NCBI GenBank assembly: GCA_002426755.1
Contig: DINI01000031.1
Coordinates: 8,001-72,000 of the forward strand
Direction of reading: 5' to 3'
Source of the DNA: Flavobacteriaceae bacterium UBA5544
Lineage (GTDB): Bacteria > Bacteroidota > Bacteroidia > Flavobacteriales > Flavobacteriaceae
Length of the DNA stretch: 64,000 nt
The notes below the pieces were generated by a model. The model was not told where the DNA came from. It saw only the letters and a program-made list of their open reading frames with translations, and did no database searches. This document shows positions 45,255 to 54,625 of this stretch, one piece after another. Position 1 is the first letter of the stretch; each line of letters starts with the position of its first letter. A program made the translations under genes and the position numbers.

Positions 45255-46190
45255 TTAGGCTTCTTTCGGCAAGAACACTTCCGCCATCATACAACGCGCA
45301 CTTCCGCCTCCACACGTTTCTATCGTTTCTAAATCGCTCGATAAAATTTCACAGTGCATGGATATTTTTGAAATCTGCAACGTTGTCAAACTATCATGAG
45401 CAGATTTGCTCATGACCAAAATTCGTTTATCATCTTTCCCTCTTACCTGAAGCATGTTCCCAGCGAAGTTCGCCATTTGAGCTTCTGTTATTTCAATGAT
45501 TTCCTTTTTGCTTTCCTTTAAATGTTTTATGACATTTTTTTTGTCGTGTTTGTCGTCGATGCAGTCTAAACAAATCACAGCAAAAGTTTCCGCAATGCAC
45601 ATCATCACATTTGTGTGGTAAATTGGAAGCCGTCTCCCCTCTACCGTTTGATTGGCAACAAAAACAATTGGTGTATATTCAAAATCTTCACAAAATTCAA
45701 TAAACAACTCTTCATCAGCACGCGGGGACAATGCACAATAAGCCATTCCATTGACTCTATCCAAAACCACACTTCCGGTTCCCTCCAAAAAATAGCCGTC
45801 TTCTTCTGCACTGGTATAATCAACAATATTTTCAATGTGAAATCCATCTTTTTCCAAGCTCATAAAAACTTCTTCCCGACGTTCTTTTCTTCTGTTTTCA
45901 GCAAACATTGGATACATTGCCACATCTCCATTTTCATGAAAACTCACCCAATTATTGGGGAAAATAGAATCTGGTGTGTCCATTAATTTATCATCCTGTT
46001 CCACAATGACAGTGACACCCGCATCTTTCAATTTTTTGACAAAAGTGTCAAATTCTGCTTGTGCCTTTGCATTGATTTCTGCATTTTTCAAATCTAAATC
46101 TTCCTGAAAATAATTATTGACAGCTGTTTGTTCATTCATCCTAAAACTTATGGGACGAATCATCAAAATGGTATTTGTTGTTTGGTGCAT
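45255..46190 (-). CDS. ctlX: CtlX-type citrulline utilisation hydrolase (pentein fold)
   Basis: A 311-residue member of the amidinotransferase/arginine-deiminase (pentein) superfamily. 'DTPDSIFPNNWVSFHENGDV' is the CtlX signature, 'FLEGTGSVVLDR' the acidic substrate site and 'YHTNVMMCIAE' carries the catalytic His. C300 in 'GGGSARCMMAE' is the nucleophile position. The family has been linked to citrulline use; it may alternatively act on related guanidino or ureido compounds. A second, distinct pentein enzyme occurs at 56.5 kb. A TAATTTTG box lies 21 nt upstream. Confidence 0.88.
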   Translation of the reverse strand: MHQTTNTILMIRPISFRMNEQTAVNNYFQEDLDLKNAEINAKAQAEFDTFVKKLKDAGVTVIVEQDDKLMDTPDSIFPNNWVSFHENGDVAMYPMFAENRRKERREEVFMSLEKDGFHIENIVDYTSAEEDGYFLEGTGSVVLDRVNGMAYCALSPRADEELFIEFCEDFEYTPIVFVANQTVEGRRLPIYHTNVMMCIAETFAVICLDCIDDKHDKKNVIKHLKESKKEIIEITEAQMANFAGNMLQVRGKDDKRILVMSKSAHDSLTTLQISKISMHCEILSSDLETIETCGGGSARCMMAEVFLPKEA

Positions 46191-46211
46191 ATTGGTAATG
46201 ATTTACAAGTG

Positions 46212-46219
46212 CAAAATTA
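46212..46219 (-). promoter_or_regulatory. Candidate -7 box for ctlX (TAATTTTG)
   Basis: Minus-strand TAATTTTG, 21 nt before the ctlX start codon. Confidence 0.4.
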
Positions 46220-46256
46220 GTTTAAATTGATTAAGTTTATGAGTAAATCTCTCAAA

Positions 46257-47990
46257 ATGAAAAAACTTCTTTTATTAGTTATAATATCCAGTTCTTGTTT
46301 GGCTCAAAAAGCAAATCGTTCGAACAATTTTATAACCGTTTTTGAACAAAGTGGCGGCTTGGAAACGGCGACCTATCAGCAAACAATTGAATATTACACC
46401 AACTTATCTAAAAACTATCCTCAAATTTCGATTACACCTATTGGCGAAACAGATTCAGGTCAGCCTCTGCATATTGTGACTTTAAATCCTGATGCGATTT
46501 TTGAATATGAAACAATTCGGAATACAAAGCGAATTCTACTTATCAACAACGGAATACACCCTGGCGAATCTGATGGGATTGATGCCACGATGATGCTTTT
46601 CAGAGATTTGGTTCAAGGTAAAATTGAAATGCCTAAAACAACTGTTTTGGTAACGATTCCCATTTATAATATTGGAGGTAGTCTAAATAGGAATTCCACA
46701 ACTAGAACCAATCAAAATGGTCCAAAAGAATACGGCTTTAGAGGCAACGCCAGGAATTATGATTTGAATAGAGATTTTATTAAAAGTGATACCAAAAACG
46801 CTCGGACATTTGCACAGATTTTCCATTTGGTCCAACCTGATGTGTTTATAGATAATCATGTGAGCAATGGAGCGGATTATCAATACACATTGACACATTT
46901 ATTCACACAACATGATAAATTGGGAGGTGAATTAGGCAACTACTTGCATACTCAAATGATGCCAACCCTTGAGCAAAAGTTAGCTTATAAAGAGTGGGAT
47001 ATTACACCATATGTCAATGTATTCAATGAAGTTCCTGAATCAGGGTTTAGCCAGTTTTTTGATTCGCCACGTTATTCCACAGGTTACACAACACTTTGGA
47101 ATACGTTGGGAATGATGGTCGAAACACACATGCTAAAACCTTATAAACAACGTGTTGAAGGCACTTATGAATTGTTGAAAAGCATGATAGAGATTATTGA
47201 AAAAGACTCAGAAAAAATAAAAACAATACGTGCAGAAGCATTTCGCTCCAATCAAAATAGAGCAACCTATCCTTTAGATTGGACAATTGATACTACAAGG
47301 ACCTCAACACTACGCTTTAAGGGTTTTGAAGGAAATATGATTCCGAGCGAGATTACGGGAGCGCAACGATTAAAATATGATCGAAGCAAACCTTTCACAA
47401 AAGATGTTGTGTATCAAAACTATTTCAAGCCAACTATTGAAGTAACGGTGCCAAAGGCTTACATCATTCCACAAGGTTGGTGGAATGTCCTCGATTTATT
47501 AAAATTGAATAAAGTCGAAATGAAACCATTTGACAAGGACACAATCATTACAATAGAAAGTTATAAAATCGATGCTTATGAAACACGAAATCAAGCGTAC
47601 GAAGGTCATTATTCTCATTATAATACTAAAATCATTTCGTCAGAAAAGAAAATGACCTTCATGAAAGGTGATTATTACATTGAAACAAATCAACAAGCAT
47701 TCAGATATCTTTTGGAAACTTTGGAACCACAAGCACCAGATTCGTTTTTCAACTGGAATTTTTTCGATACTATTTTGCAACAGAAAGAAGGGTTTTCACC
47801 TTACGTTTGGGAGGATATGGCATCGGATCTATTAAAAAACAATGAAGAATTGAAAGGAGCGTTTGAGGCTAAAAAGAAGGACGAACCAGAGTTTGCGAAG
47901 AATTGGTATTTGCAGTTAGATTGGTTGCATAAGCAAAGTCCAAACTATGAAAAGGCGCATTTACAGTATCCTGTTTATCGGGTAAAATAA
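46257..47990 (+). CDS. M14-family zinc carboxypeptidase, secreted
   Basis: I choose the ATG at 46257 because it begins a clean signal peptide (MKKLLLLVIISSSCLAQ); earlier in-frame starts (TTG 46227, ATG 46239) add ten or six polar residues. With C14 in 'ISSSCLAQ' lipidation is possible. The mature 577-residue frame has the zinc motif HPGES (H101, E104) in 'INNGIHPGESDG' and the third ligand H201 in 'DNHVSNGADYQYT'. Two other sequence blocks ('PESGFSQFFDSPRYSTGY', 'NTLGMMVETHMLKPY') fit large Bacteroidota M14 peptidases. Periplasmic or surface peptide degradation is inferred. Confidence 0.88.
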   Translation: MKKLLLLVIISSSCLAQKANRSNNFITVFEQSGGLETATYQQTIEYYTNLSKNYPQISITPIGETDSGQPLHIVTLNPDAIFEYETIRNTKRILLINNGIHPGESDGIDATMMLFRDLVQGKIEMPKTTVLVTIPIYNIGGSLNRNSTTRTNQNGPKEYGFRGNARNYDLNRDFIKSDTKNARTFAQIFHLVQPDVFIDNHVSNGADYQYTLTHLFTQHDKLGGELGNYLHTQMMPTLEQKLAYKEWDITPYVNVFNEVPESGFSQFFDSPRYSTGYTTLWNTLGMMVETHMLKPYKQRVEGTYELLKSMIEIIEKDSEKIKTIRAEAFRSNQNRATYPLDWTIDTTRTSTLRFKGFEGNMIPSEITGAQRLKYDRSKPFTKDVVYQNYFKPTIEVTVPKAYIIPQGWWNVLDLLKLNKVEMKPFDKDTIITIESYKIDAYETRNQAYEGHYSHYNTKIISSEKKMTFMKGDYYIETNQQAFRYLLETLEPQAPDSFFNWNFFDTILQQKEGFSPYVWEDMASDLLKNNEELKGAFEAKKKDEPEFAKNWYLQLDWLHKQSPNYEKAHLQYPVYRVK

Positions 47991-48000
47991 TTAAAAATCC

Positions 48001-48582
48001 CTACACCAACACCTTAATATTAGCATAAGAATTCTCCATAGCTTCGACTGTTTGCTTTGGATTCAACCATTCCACTTTGGTAATGCCTTCTTCTTCTTGA
48101 GGCTCCAATTTGCCAGTGTAATTGGAGGTCATTTCAAACCAATAGGTGATTTTAATCTTATGCCGTCCGTTGCGTTTAAAAATATGGTAAGTAGTTTCTA
48201 AAGGTTTAACAATTTTCAATCCAGTAACATTGGTTTCCTCCTCCACTTCACGCAAAGATGTTTCTTCAATACTTTCTTTACCTTCCACTTTTCCTTTGGG
48301 CAAATCCCATTTATCATTACGATAAATAAAAAGTATGTCACCGTTAGCGTTCAATACTTTTCCTCCTCCCGCCACAATGTTGGGAAGTTTTTTTAAAAAT
48401 TTCTTGAGAAGCTTTCTATCGTTTTTTCCAATGAGCCTGACACCTTCTAGAGAGGTCGTATTTAATTCCTTGATGACTTTACCTATATGAACCGTGTCCA
48501 AAAGATAGTTTTTAAAGTTGGTTTCAAAACCAACTTCGGTAGTCAGAATGATAGGCTTGTCATTGACAAAAATTGTAGTCAT
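48001..48582 (-). CDS. NUDIX hydrolase
   Basis: A 193-residue protein whose C-terminal half is a NUDIX domain. The NUDIX box runs 'GKVEGKESIEETSLREVEEE' and on through TNVTG, with all metal-binding Glu residues. 'ILFIYRNDKWDLPKGK' precedes it. The N-terminal 60 residues are extra and unrecognised. It probably hydrolyses a nucleoside-diphosphate derivative; the substrate is unknown. Divergent from pyrE and convergent with the M14 gene. Confidence 0.92.
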   Translation of the reverse strand: MTTIFVNDKPIILTTEVGFETNFKNYLLDTVHIGKVIKELNTTSLEGVRLIGKNDRKLLKKFLKKLPNIVAGGGKVLNANGDILFIYRNDKWDLPKGKVEGKESIEETSLREVEEETNVTGLKIVKPLETTYHIFKRNGRHKIKITYWFEMTSNYTGKLEPQEEEGITKVEWLNPKQTVEAMENSYANIKVLV

Positions 48583-48694
48583 CAGGTGGCTAACATTTTT
48601 CTTTGATTGGTAAAAATATCAATTTTTGATATATGACCATACTTTTAAAAATAATTTTCTGTGAATTTTCAAAATAAGGTTTCACAATTTTGTT

Positions 48695-48702
48695 TAGTTT
48701 TG
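48695..48702 (+). promoter_or_regulatory. -7 box abutting the pyrE start codon (TAGTTTTG)
   Basis: TAGTTTTG ends 4 nt before the pyrE ATG at 48707, predicting a near-leaderless mRNA. Confidence 0.45.
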
Positions 48703-48706
48703 CGAC

Positions 48707-49351
48707 ATGATTTTTGACAAAGCTACCGCCAAACAAACTGCTAAATTATTATTGCAGATTAATGCCATAAAACTTCAACCTAATAAGCCTTTTACGTGGG
48801 CATCAGGATGGAAATCACCAATTTATTGCGACAATAGAATCGTGCTTTCATTTCCTCCTATCCGCAACTACATTAGGGAGACCATGGCAAAACAGATTGA
48901 GAAACAATACGGAAAACCTGATGTTATTGCTGGTGTCGCAACTGGAGCCATTGGTATCGGCATATTGGTTGCTGAATATCTTGGGTTGCCATTTGTATAT
49001 GTAAGACCTGAAGCTAAAAGTCATGGGCGCCAGAATCAAATCGAAGGATTTATTGAGAGTGGACAAAATGTCGTGGTGGTAGAAGATTTAATCAGTACAG
49101 GAAAAAGCAGTCTGAATGCTGTAAAAGCCTTAAAAGAAGCTGGTGTGAATGTCAAAGGAATGGTAGCGATATTTTCTTATGGTTTTGAAGTCGCCAAAAA
49201 TAATTTTAGTCAAGACAATGTAACATTACAAACATTGAGCAACTACGAAAGTCTGCTGGAACAAGCGTTGGACACAAAATATATAACCACGGAAGAACAA
49301 GACATTTTAGCAACTTGGAACGCCAATCCCAGCGAATGGAATGGGTTTTGA
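48707..49351 (+). CDS. pyrE: Orotate phosphoribosyltransferase
   Basis: Transfers phosphoribose from PRPP to orotate in pyrimidine synthesis. Length 214 residues. 'FTWASGWKSPIYCDNRIVLS' is the orotate-site signature, 'YVRPEAKSHGRQNQIEG' the flexible catalytic loop, and 'VVVVEDLISTGKSSLNAV' the PRPP-binding motif. The carA gene of the same pathway is also in the window, but 12 kb away. No attenuator-like leader is possible if the abutting -7 box is used. Confidence 0.97.
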   Translation: MIFDKATAKQTAKLLLQINAIKLQPNKPFTWASGWKSPIYCDNRIVLSFPPIRNYIRETMAKQIEKQYGKPDVIAGVATGAIGIGILVAEYLGLPFVYVRPEAKSHGRQNQIEGFIESGQNVVVVEDLISTGKSSLNAVKALKEAGVNVKGMVAIFSYGFEVAKNNFSQDNVTLQTLSNYESLLEQALDTKYITTEEQDILATWNANPSEWNGF

Positions 49352-49449
49352 TTAACGTAAAGTGGTTTAGTTGTATGTCATGGAGTCGATAAAACTTAAC
49401 TATGTGCAACTTTTAAACTAAACAACATATAATTTAAAAAATCACAGTA

Positions 49450-49845
49450 ATGAAATTAGATTCTCCAAAACAAACCATAGAAAAGTCACCCCAAGAAGTT
49501 TTTGATTTTTTAAGCGATGTCAAAAATTTCGAAAAATTAATGCCCGAAAACATTAGTAAATTTGAAATGTTGAGTGAAGACACATTTATCTTTGCCCTAA
49601 AGGGAATGCCAGAAATTGAGCTTAAAAAAAAAGAAGTCGTTCCTCCAAATAAAATCGTACTTGGTGCAGCAGGTGGAAAATTGGATTTTTCACTTACCGG
49701 ACATATCACAGAAATCACTCCAACAACTAGTGAAGTTCAGCTAGTTTTTGAAGGTGAGTTTAATGCCATGATGGCTATGATGATTAAAGGTCCTATCAAT
49801 AAATTCATCGAAACCTTGACAACCAATATCCCTAAATCCATTTAA
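49450..49845 (+). CDS. SRPBCC (START/Bet v1 fold) family protein
   Basis: A 131-residue single-domain protein starting 'MKLDSPKQTIEKSPQEVFDF', with the long C-terminal helix ('MIKGPINKFIETLTTNIPKS') typical of the SRPBCC fold. 'VKNFEKLMPENISKFEML' fits the coenzyme-Q-binding/polyketide-cyclase-like subgroup. A hydrophobic ligand is expected; none is known. Follows pyrE by 98 bp and overlaps the convergent birA by 4 bp. Confidence 0.82.
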   Translation: MKLDSPKQTIEKSPQEVFDFLSDVKNFEKLMPENISKFEMLSEDTFIFALKGMPEIELKKKEVVPPNKIVLGAAGGKLDFSLTGHITEITPTTSEVQLVFEGEFNAMMAMMIKGPINKFIETLTTNIPKSI

Positions 49846-50573
49846 TACAAAAGGGTTATTTCTTTTAAGTCAAATTCTTTAACAGAAGCATCTTCAATTT
49901 TTACTCGCAGGTTTCCTGCATCAGAAATTCCCAAAATAATTCCTGAAAACAAGTCTGCATTTGCGCTTTTAAAAGTTGAAGGTTTATCTTTTCTAAAAAG
50001 ATGATGCTCATATTCGTCTTTGAGCTGTTTAAACTGACCTTTTTTCAGAAGTTGAAAATGCAATTCCAATTGTGTTAAGATGCCTTGTAATACTTCTTCC
50101 AAATCGAACACTTTCCCTGAAATCAATAATAAAGAGGATGCATTTGGTAAATCTCCAAACTCTGTTTGATTGACATTCAGCCCAAAACCAATAATCGAAG
50201 CTTGCAAATGATTTTGCTTTATGACATTTTCAATCAATATACCGGCAAGTTTCTTGTTGTCTGCCAAAATGTCGTTAGGCCACTTGACCTTTAATTTTTT
50301 GATTTGCAATAGTTTCAAAGTCTTAAAAATTGACAAAGAAACAACGATGCTGATATAAAAACTATGCTCAACTTTTAAGAAAGAAACATCCTTAAACACA
50401 CTGACTATAAGGTTTTTGGACTCTTGTGAAGTCCATTGCGTCCCCATCTGACCTCTACCATTTGTTTGATAGTTCGCCATCACCACAGTATAATCTTCAA
50501 CCTTGTCCTTCACGCTTAATTGTCGCAAAAAAGAATTGGTAGAATCAATGGCATCAAGTTTGATTATACGCAT
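49842..50573 (-). CDS. birA: Biotin--[acetyl-CoA-carboxylase] ligase
   Basis: Attaches biotin to the carboxyl carrier protein of acetyl-CoA carboxylase. The 243-residue protein has 'IIKLDAIDSTNSFLRQ', the biotinyl-AMP loop 'QTNGRGQMGTQW' and 'KVKWPNDILADNKKLAGILI', then a short C-terminal SH3-like domain. There is no N-terminal helix-turn-helix, so it is a monofunctional (group I) ligase and not a repressor. Divergent from rsfS. Confidence 0.95.
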   Translation of the reverse strand: MRIIKLDAIDSTNSFLRQLSVKDKVEDYTVVMANYQTNGRGQMGTQWTSQESKNLIVSVFKDVSFLKVEHSFYISIVVSLSIFKTLKLLQIKKLKVKWPNDILADNKKLAGILIENVIKQNHLQASIIGFGLNVNQTEFGDLPNASSLLLISGKVFDLEEVLQGILTQLELHFQLLKKGQFKQLKDEYEHHLFRKDKPSTFKSANADLFSGIILGISDAGNLRVKIEDASVKEFDLKEITLLY

Positions 50574-50642
50574 ATAGTGTTAGTTTAAGGAAATTATGGT
50601 TTTCTTAAGATTAATAAAAGCTCAAAAGAACTAAAAAAATAA

Positions 50643-50650
50643 TAACTTTG
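50643..50650 (+). promoter_or_regulatory. Candidate -7 box for rsfS-ftsH (TAACTTTG)
   Basis: TAACTTTG matches TAnnTTTG, 22 nt before the rsfS ATG. No -33 TTG at normal spacing. Confidence 0.45.
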
Positions 50651-50672
50651 CACAAAATTGTAAACTAATTTG

Positions 50673-51044
50673 ATGGCGAAAAACGATAATAACGCAGACC
50701 AGTTGATAACAGTAATATTGGGTGGTATAGAAGATGTAAAAGGAAAAGATATTAAAATTCTTGATTTAAGGGAATTGGAAAATACTGTTTGTGATTATTT
50801 CATTATTTGTGAAGGAACTTCAAACACACAGGTAAATGCCATCGTCAATTCCGTTCAAAAAAAGGTAAGCAAGCAACTTAAAGACCATCCTTGGCATGTA
50901 GAAGGTAGTGACAATGCCGAATGGGTCTTAATGGATTACGTGAATGTTGTGGTGCATGTGTTCCAAAAACACATCAGACAATATTATGATATTGAGAGCC
51001 TTTGGGGAGACGCAAAAACTACCATTATAGAAACAAGTTACTAA
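50673..51044 (+). CDS. rsfS: Ribosomal silencing factor RsfS
   Basis: Binds ribosomal protein L14 and blocks subunit joining when nutrients are short. The 123-residue protein has the DUF143 pattern 'IKILDLRELENTVCDYFIIC', 'TSNTQVNAIVNSVQKKV', 'WHVEGSDNAEWVLMDYVNVV' and 'YYDIESLWGDA'. I start at ATG 50673; a TTG directly before it is a less likely alternative. It lies 7 bp upstream of ftsH and forms an operon with it. Confidence 0.95.
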   Translation: MAKNDNNADQLITVILGGIEDVKGKDIKILDLRELENTVCDYFIICEGTSNTQVNAIVNSVQKKVSKQLKDHPWHVEGSDNAEWVLMDYVNVVVHVFQKHIRQYYDIESLWGDAKTTIIETSY

Positions 51045-51051
51045 AAAGCAC

Positions 51052-53091
51052 ATGGCAAACGAAAATAAAAATTTAAATAAAAAACCAAAATTGAATCCGT
51101 ATTGGATTTACGGGGTGATTATCGCTGTTTTTTTTGGTATCCAAATATTTTCTGGAGGTTTTGGCGGACAGGATGCAGCCACTACAACTCCTTCACAATT
51201 TTTTGATTATTTGAAAAAAGGTGATGTAAGCAAAGTTGTTATTGTCAATAATCGTGAAGCAAAAGTCTATATTACTGATGAAGCGTTAAAGACTGAAACT
51301 CACAAGAAAACAAAGCCAAACAGCATTTTACCAACTTTGACTCCGCCTCCGAATTATAAATTTGAATTTGGCGATTTGGCACTTTTTCAAGAAGAAATTA
51401 ATAAAATCATCAACGAAAACAATTTAACAAACACCAAGGTTACCTTTGAAACAGAACATAATGTGTGGGGAGACTTTTTGTTGACATTATTGCCTTTTGT
51501 ATTGATCATTGGTGTATGGATTTTCATCATGCGTCGTATGTCTTCCGGTGCTGGAGGAGGAGCTGGTGGACAGATTTTCAATATCGGAAAATCGAAAGCC
51601 AAACTCTTTGATGAAAATACAGATGTAAAAACTTCTTTCAGAGACGTTGCAGGTTTGGAAGGTGCCAAAGAAGAAGTTCAAGAAATTGTTGATTTCTTAA
51701 AAAACCCAGAAAAGTACACGTCTTTAGGTGGAAAAATCCCAAAAGGGGCACTTCTTGTTGGACCTCCAGGAACAGGTAAAACATTGTTGGCTAAAGCCGT
51801 TGCTGGTGAAGCTAAAGTTCCTTTTTTCTCATTATCAGGTTCAGATTTCGTGGAAATGTTTGTTGGTGTCGGAGCTTCCCGTGTTAGGGACTTATTCAAA
51901 CAAGCGAAAGAAAAATCACCTGCCATCATTTTTATTGATGAGATTGACGCCATTGGTAGAGCAAGAGGAAAAAATAATTTTTCAGGGTCTAATGATGAGC
52001 GTGAAAATACATTAAATCAGCTTTTGACAGAAATGGATGGTTTTGGGACTAATACTAATGTTATTGTATTGGCGGCAACCAACAGAGCAGATGTATTGGA
52101 CAAAGCCTTGATGCGTGCTGGTCGTTTTGATAGACAAATTTTTGTTGATTTACCAGATATAAGAGAACGTAAAGAGATTTTCGAAGTCCATTTAAGACCG
52201 ATTAAAAAGGCCGAAGATTTAGATATTGATTTTCTTGCACGCCAAACACCAGGGTTTTCTGGAGCTGATATTGCCAACGTTTGTAATGAAGCTGCATTGA
52301 TTGCTGCGCGTAAAGGCAAAAAGGCAGTGAATAAACAAGATTTCTTGGATGCCGTAGATAGAATCATCGGAGGATTGGAAAAGAAAAACAAAATCGTGAC
52401 TCCATCAGAAAAGCGAGCTGTTGCTTTCCATGAGGCTGGACACGCAACCATCAGCTGGATGTTGGAACACGCTGCTCCATTGGTAAAAGTTACTATTGTG
52501 CCACGGGGTCGTTCATTAGGTGCTGCTTGGTACTTACCAGAAGAACGCTTGATTGTCAGAACAGAACAGATGCTTGATGAAATGTGTGCGGCGCTTGGAG
52601 GAAGAGCGGCAGAACAGGTCATCTTTGGAAAAATTTCGACTGGTGCATTAAGCGACCTTGAAAAAGTAACCAAACAAGCCAGGGCGATGGTCACCATTTA
52701 TGGCTTAAGCGAAAAAGTTGGAAATCTCACTTACTATGATTCTTCAGGACAGAATGAGATGGGTTTCACAAAACCTTACAGCGAACAAACCGCAGAGTTG
52801 ATAGATAAAGAAATTTCAAGCATTATTGAAGAACAATATCAAAGAGCCATAAAATTGCTGGAAGAAAACAAAGATAAGCTAACGGAATTGGCAGAGGTCC
52901 TTTTGGAGAAAGAGGTCATCTTCAAAGACAACTTGGAAAAAATCTTTGGTAAGCGATTGTTTGAAAAAGAAGAGATATTGGAAGATATCGAAAAAGTATC
53001 TAGAAGTGCAGTCTATGAAGATGATAGTGAAACTTCTGACAATAATTCCAAAAACATTTCAGAAGAAGTCAAGGATGACTTGCTAAAGTAA
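51052..53091 (+). CDS. ftsH: ATP-dependent zinc metalloprotease FtsH
   Basis: Membrane AAA+ protease that degrades misassembled membrane proteins and regulators. The 679-residue protein has two membrane helices (about 17-35 and 143-161) around a periplasmic domain. Walker A is 'GPPGTGKT' (237-244) and Walker B '[16 protein letters not shown]'. The second-region-of-homology Arg residues lie in '[18 protein letters not shown]'. The zinc site HEAGH is at 460-464. The tail is acidic and Ser/Asn-rich. It is followed by a strong terminator. Confidence 0.98.
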   Translation: MANENKNLNKKPKLNPYWIYGVIIAVFFGIQIFSGGFGGQDAATTTPSQFFDYLKKGDVSKVVIVNNREAKVYITDEALKTETHKKTKPNSILPTLTPPPNYKFEFGDLALFQEEINKIINENNLTNTKVTFETEHNVWGDFLLTLLPFVLIIGVWIFIMRRMSSGAGGGAGGQIFNIGKSKAKLFDENTDVKTSFRDVAGLEGAKEEVQEIVDFLKNPEKYTSLGGKIPKGALLVGPPGTGKTLLAKAVAGEAKVPFFSLSGSDFVEMFVGVGASRVRDLFKQAKEKSPAIIFIDEIDAIGRARGKNNFSGSNDERENTLNQLLTEMDGFGTNTNVIVLAATNRADVLDKALMRAGRFDRQIFVDLPDIRERKEIFEVHLRPIKKAEDLDIDFLARQTPGFSGADIANVCNEAALIAARKGKKAVNKQDFLDAVDRIIGGLEKKNKIVTPSEKRAVAFHEAGHATISWMLEHAAPLVKVTIVPRGRSLGAAWYLPEERLIVRTEQMLDEMCAALGGRAAEQVIFGKISTGALSDLEKVTKQARAMVTIYGLSEKVGNLTYYDSSGQNEMGFTKPYSEQTAELIDKEISSIIEEQYQRAIKLLEENKDKLTELAEVLLEKEVIFKDNLEKIFGKRLFEKEEILEDIEKVSRSAVYEDDSETSDNNSKNISEEVKDDLLK

Positions 53092-53110
53092 GAAATGCCA
53101 ATGAAAATAT

Positions 53111-53149
53111 AAAAAACTTAAATTAACCTCAGATTAATTTAAGTTTTTT
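53111..53149 (+). terminator. ftsH terminator
   Basis: Perfect 16-bp stem, AAAAAACTTAAATTAA pairing with TTAATTTAAGTTTTTT across a 7-nt loop, 20 nt after the ftsH stop. The T-run flows straight into a TATATTTG box for the next gene. Confidence 0.85.
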
Positions 53150-53157
53150 TATATTTG
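53150..53157 (+). promoter_or_regulatory. Candidate -7 box for the LUD-cdsA-psd-acbP operon (TATATTTG)
   Basis: TATATTTG directly after the ftsH terminator T-run, 40 nt before the ATG at 53198. The -33 region would lie inside the terminator hairpin. Confidence 0.45.
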
Positions 53158-53197
53158 ATATAATCATAAAAAGAATTAGGTTAATAGCAACCCGTAC

Positions 53198-53803
53198 ATG
53201 AGTCTATTTCGTAAAATCTTCGGCTTAAAGGAAAGTGAAGGAGATAACATAAAAAACGAAGAGAGAGGCAAGTATATGCCTGAAATAAAGCTGCCGATTG
53301 ACGAAAAATTTACCATAAATTTTAAGGCTAATGGTGGCAAGTTCTTGTATTGCGAAAATATGCAGGAAATTCAGAATAACCTACAAGATATTTTAAAAGA
53401 GAACAAATGGGAGGACGAACAAGTGTTTCTCATTGATGACCGTCTTAAAGAACTCTTCAAAGACTTTGATCTCAACACAACCAAAAAAATTTCTGAAAGC
53501 ACTTACTTTCTTTCAACTTGCGAATATTTGATTGCAGATGATGGCTCTTTACTTATTTCTTCAAATCAAATAGCTGAAAAAAAACTAAAAGAACTTCCTT
53601 CCAATTTTATCATTTATGCCACAACAAGCCAGTTTGTTGAAAGTATCGGAGAAGGATTAAGAGGTATAAAAAACAAGAATAGGGACAAAATACCTACTAA
53701 TATCACTACTATCAAGCACTTCAAAACCCTTGAAGACAAGGATTTTCTTACTTACGGAAGCAGTTCAAAAAACCTATATTTGCTGCTGTTAGAAGACTTA
53801 TAA
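53198..53803 (+). CDS. LUD-domain (LutC-like) protein
   Basis: A 201-residue protein with a central LUD fold: 'STYFLSTCEYLIADDGSLLI', 'IIYATTSQFVESIGEGLRGI' and a C-terminal 'GSSSKNLYLLLLEDL'. LUD proteins include the LutB/LutC subunits of lactate utilisation, but no lutA or lutB is adjacent, and this protein is coupled to lipid genes (its stop is directly followed by the cdsA ATG). The usual glutamate-rich nucleotide-loop residues are hard to judge by eye. Function here is unknown. Confidence 0.82.
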   Translation: MSLFRKIFGLKESEGDNIKNEERGKYMPEIKLPIDEKFTINFKANGGKFLYCENMQEIQNNLQDILKENKWEDEQVFLIDDRLKELFKDFDLNTTKKISESTYFLSTCEYLIADDGSLLISSNQIAEKKLKELPSNFIIYATTSQFVESIGEGLRGIKNKNRDKIPTNITTIKHFKTLEDKDFLTYGSSSKNLYLLLLEDL

Positions 53804-54625
53804 ATGAAGGAACTCAGCACAAGAGCCATATCCGGAGCTTTATATATTTCATTACTCATTCTTTGCATTTATTGGCAATATGCGTTGGTTGTTTTGTTTT
53901 TGGGATTCGGACTCATCTGCATGGCAGAGTTTAAAAAGCTGATACAGCTTGAAAGTAAATCACCTTACATTGTTTTTGTTGTTATGTATTTAGGTTTCAG
54001 CACTTGGTGTCTAACATCATCACCAAATTCAGGATTTAATGAAGCAATACAAATTATTCAGGTTATTACGATTTTTGTACAACTTCTCTTAATCAAGGAT
54101 TTATTTTCTGAAAAGACCATACCTCTCTTTAATACAAAACGCTATATTCTTACCACCTTTTACCTGACCAGTTCCTTTGTGTTTTTGATATTGATTGCAA
54201 ATAATGACTATCAATTTACACCATTGTTGCTACTTGGAGCATTCATCTTGGTTTGGGTCAATGATACAGGCGCTTATATTATTGGCAAAAATTTTGGAAA
54301 ACAAAAACTGTTTTCAAGCATCTCCCCAAAAAAGACTGTGGAAGGCTTTTTAGGTGGATTATTTTTTGCATGTATAACTAGCTATTTTATTGCTAAATTT
54401 ACAGGAACTTTGGATTTTACCTATTGGTTAGTATTGAGTATTATCGTAAGTGTTTTTGGTACTATTGGCGATTTAATTGAGTCCAAGTTTAAGCGGCAAG
54501 CCAATGTTAAAGACAGTGGTGTAATAATGCCAGGGCATGGAGGTTTGTTGGATCGGTTGGATAGTATTATTTTTGTTGCACCATTTTTCTATTTATTTTT
54601 AAGACTATATCCTCATGTTTCATAA
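53804..54625 (+). CDS. cdsA: Phosphatidate cytidylyltransferase
   Basis: Inner-membrane enzyme making CDP-diacylglycerol from phosphatidate and CTP. The 273-residue protein has about seven membrane helices and the C-terminal signature 'GTIGDLIESKFKRQANVKDS' followed by 'GVIMPGHGGLLDRLDS'. 'SISPKKTVEGFLGGLFFA' is the other conserved block. It overlaps psd by 11 bp, so the two steps towards phosphatidylethanolamine are co-expressed; pssA is not in the window. Confidence 0.95.
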   Translation: MKELSTRAISGALYISLLILCIYWQYALVVLFLGFGLICMAEFKKLIQLESKSPYIVFVVMYLGFSTWCLTSSPNSGFNEAIQIIQVITIFVQLLLIKDLFSEKTIPLFNTKRYILTTFYLTSSFVFLILIANNDYQFTPLLLLGAFILVWVNDTGAYIIGKNFGKQKLFSSISPKKTVEGFLGGLFFACITSYFIAKFTGTLDFTYWLVLSIIVSVFGTIGDLIESKFKRQANVKDSGVIMPGHGGLLDRLDSIIFVAPFFYLFLRLYPHVS

